The position numbers and the translations under genes are program-made. The notes beneath the pieces were generated by a model, which had not been told where the DNA came from, ran no database searches, and was given only the letters and a program-made list of their open reading frames with translations. Below are positions 5,161 to 5,916 of a stretch of DNA of 5,916 bases, in pieces (within the stretch, counting starts at the first letter, position 1; every line of letters begins with the position of its first letter). The stretch lies in the NCBI GenBank assembly GCA_016193385.1, contig JACPSF010000187.1, forward strand, positions 1 to 5,916. Direction: 5' to 3'. The stretch comes from Deltaproteobacteria bacterium. GTDB taxonomy: Bacteria > Desulfobacterota_B > Binatia > UBA9968.

Positions 5161-5375
5161 TAATTGCCCCCGGCGACGCTGTGCCGACCGGCGTTCGAGA
5201 ACCTCTAGCTTGCCTGCGCGAGCGCGCAAGCAGGCAACCATCAGAGAAAGCGAACCGGCTCCGCACCCCTGTTTTTGGGGAAAGAGCATCCGATAACGGG
5301 CTGTTTATGTCAATGACCTGAGGCTGGCTTGCATGCAGACCTGGACGTTTCCTTCGGCTTGAGGTAGGTACGCTC
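5161..5375. other. Non-coding spacer, probable 3' flank of the second transposase remnant
   Basis: No gene is supported here. The stretch lies between the cut end of the dienelactone hydrolase and the stop of the second transposase remnant (5376). It contains a GTTCGAGAAC inverted repeat (5193-5202) and a strong hairpin at 5210-5237. In IS91-like elements the region 3' of the transposase gene carries the origin end with inverted repeats and abuts a GAAC/CAAG-type target. The position is suggestive, but I cannot confirm an element boundary. Confidence 0.4.
5210..5237. repeat. Strong hairpin (perfect 8-bp arms)
   Basis: TTGCCTGC (5210-5217) pairs perfectly with GCAGGCAA (5230-5237). Inside, GCG (5218-5220) can pair with CGC (5225-5227) across AGCG with an AA bulge, giving about 11 pairs. 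There is no T-run on either side, so it is not an intrinsic terminator. It may be a REP-like element or the subterminal hairpin of a transposon end. Confidence 0.55.
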
Positions 5376-5494
5376 CTAGATTAGCTGACTATAGGAAGGG
5401 TCAAAATTGATCTCTCTTTTTACGAGGTCTCTATTCGGTGGGGCATGGGCCTCTTCCCATAGGCCGAGGTGTTATAGGATTCTTTAATCACCTC
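5376..5494 (-). pseudogene. Second IS91/IS801-like transposase remnant, extreme C-terminus, no MITE
   Basis: About 119 bp related to the end of the transposase remnant at 3520-3760. Reading from 5471 down it gives HLGLWEEAHAPPNRD then LVKREINFDPSYSQLI and a TAG stop (5376-5378). This appears to be the true family C-terminus, which the other copy has lost through small indels. Further 5' it matches GAGGTGATTAAA-type sequence of the other copy up to about 5494. It contains one missing base relative to that copy and a CAA-to-TAA change (5472-5474), so it is dead. Beyond 5494 no transposase homology is seen. At the position where the first copy carries a MITE between TA repeats, this copy has uninterrupted GCCGAGGTG. 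Confidence 0.75.
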
Positions 5495-5624
5495 TACGCT
5501 GAGAGATCTTACCTCCGGGATAAGCAGAACGCTCTGGTCTCTTGCGGGTTAGACCTATTGAAAGTGTGGGGTCGGCTGAGCGCGGTGGCTTTTGCTCGGC
5601 TGGTACACTAACGAGCGGGCTAGT
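5495..5624. other. Intergenic stretch, nothing recognised
   Basis: Between the second transposase remnant and the microprotein gene I see no gene, strong hairpin with T-run or convincing promoter. A plus-strand open frame starting at 5542 crosses this stretch but has no ribosome binding site and no familiar composition. Confidence 0.4.
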
Positions 5625-5732
5625 TTACCGCTGCTGCGCCGGGCAGGCCGGTTTCTTTCCCGGGGAGATCAGCCAGAGCACAAGAGAGACCGCCAGAACC
5701 ATCAGGAAAAGGTACGTGAGACTCGTTTCCAT
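5625..5732 (-). CDS. Candidate 35-residue single-pass membrane microprotein
   Basis: METSLTYLFLMVLAVSLVLW begins the protein, followed by LISPGKKPACPAQQR and TAA (5625-5627). Residues about 5-23 form one clean hydrophobic helix. A Gly-Lys-Lys hinge follows, then a short polar tail with Cys and Pro, so the expected topology is N-out/C-in by the positive-inside rule. The ATG (5730-5732) is preceded by GGAGAGG with about 9 bases between GAGG and ATG, in a purine-rich leader, which is the strongest support. No homology is recognised; it resembles in form only small accessory subunits of membrane complexes. It could be a chance frame, but the combination of ribosome binding site, helix and immediate stop is better than expected for noise. 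Confidence 0.45.
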   Translation of the reverse strand: METSLTYLFLMVLAVSLVLWLISPGKKPACPAQQR

Positions 5733-5916
5733 GGGTGCATTCCTCTCCGAAGCTAGGGATCCTCTCCTCCTCCTGCTCCTCACGCTACATTAGCCTCTCC
5801 CAGCAAGATCCATACCATCTGCGATTAACGGCCCCCGACCGAAGAAATTCTGCGCCCATCCTGGTCAAAAGGCGAAGACGTAGCGGCCCGAAAGGACGAA
5901 ATTTGCTACAGGAACA
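5733..5916. other. Leader region of the microprotein and window edge
   Basis: No coding sequence is supported on either strand. The - strand is purine-rich (AGGAG-type repeats, 5755-5780) directly upstream of the microprotein. A -35-like TTGACC (- strand, about 5863-5868) has no acceptable -10 partner. Near the edge GTAGC (5880-5884) can pair with GCTAC (5905-5909), enclosing a CCCGAAAGG mini-hairpin. This might be a structured RNA cut by the window end, but no known class is recognised. Confidence 0.3.

Noticed and set aside
4928..5266. Minus-strand open frame over the hydrolase region
   Set aside because: Out of frame with the clear dienelactone hydrolase homology; basic, low-information translation.
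5542..5793. Plus-strand open frame of 83 codons
   Set aside because: Opposes the microprotein frame that has the better ribosome binding site and membrane helix; no homology recognised.
5869..5909. Hammerhead ribozyme-like GGACGAAA segment
   Set aside because: The required CUGANGA core segment is absent from the expected position.

Overview
The window looks like a GC-rich chromosomal segment from an uncultured soil- or subsurface-type bacterium. The gene types would fit Deltaproteobacteria, Methylomirabilota/Rokubacteria or Tectomicrobia-like lineages, but the sequence does not settle the taxonomy. The genetic code appears standard: Trp is encoded by TGG throughout, and TGA ends the ABC ATPase gene. 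The left 3.3 kb is dense, co-oriented and intact. The right 2.6 kb is a sparse, eroded zone of gene fragments and transposon remnants.

Left block (1-3303, + strand). It opens with the C-terminal end of a family I inorganic pyrophosphatase (ppa). Its reading frame is cut by a TGA where the family normally has Trp, and clearly homologous sequence continues for 22 codons beyond. Next come an intact 427-residue major facilitator transporter, then a two-gene ABC exporter: a NodI/DrrA-type ATPase and a NodJ/ABC-2-type permease joined by a GTGA stop/start overlap. The exported substrate cannot be read from the sequence.

Right block (3304-5916). A decayed C-terminal piece of an IS91/IS801-like (Y2-type) transposase lies on the - strand. 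It is split by a 141-bp non-coding hairpin element with terminal inverted repeats and a TA duplication, i.e. a MITE. Removing the MITE and one TA restores the transposase frame exactly. A second, unrelated-in-extent remnant of the same transposase C-terminus lies at 5376-5494 without the MITE and acts as an 'empty site' control. Between the two are a 5'-truncated, twice frameshifted SDR oxidoreductase pseudogene (+) and, on the - strand, a 5'-truncated dienelactone hydrolase that keeps its Cys-Asp-His triad. The hydrolase is followed at 14 bp by a small gene for a secreted or lipid-anchored helical protein. Near the right edge a 35-codon single-membrane-span microprotein is encoded on the - strand behind a good ribosome binding site.

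Overall, the left half is an ordinary transport-gene cluster. The right half is a mobile-element graveyard in which insertion history can be read base by base. I see no CRISPR array, tRNA, rRNA, toxin-antitoxin pair or defence system.
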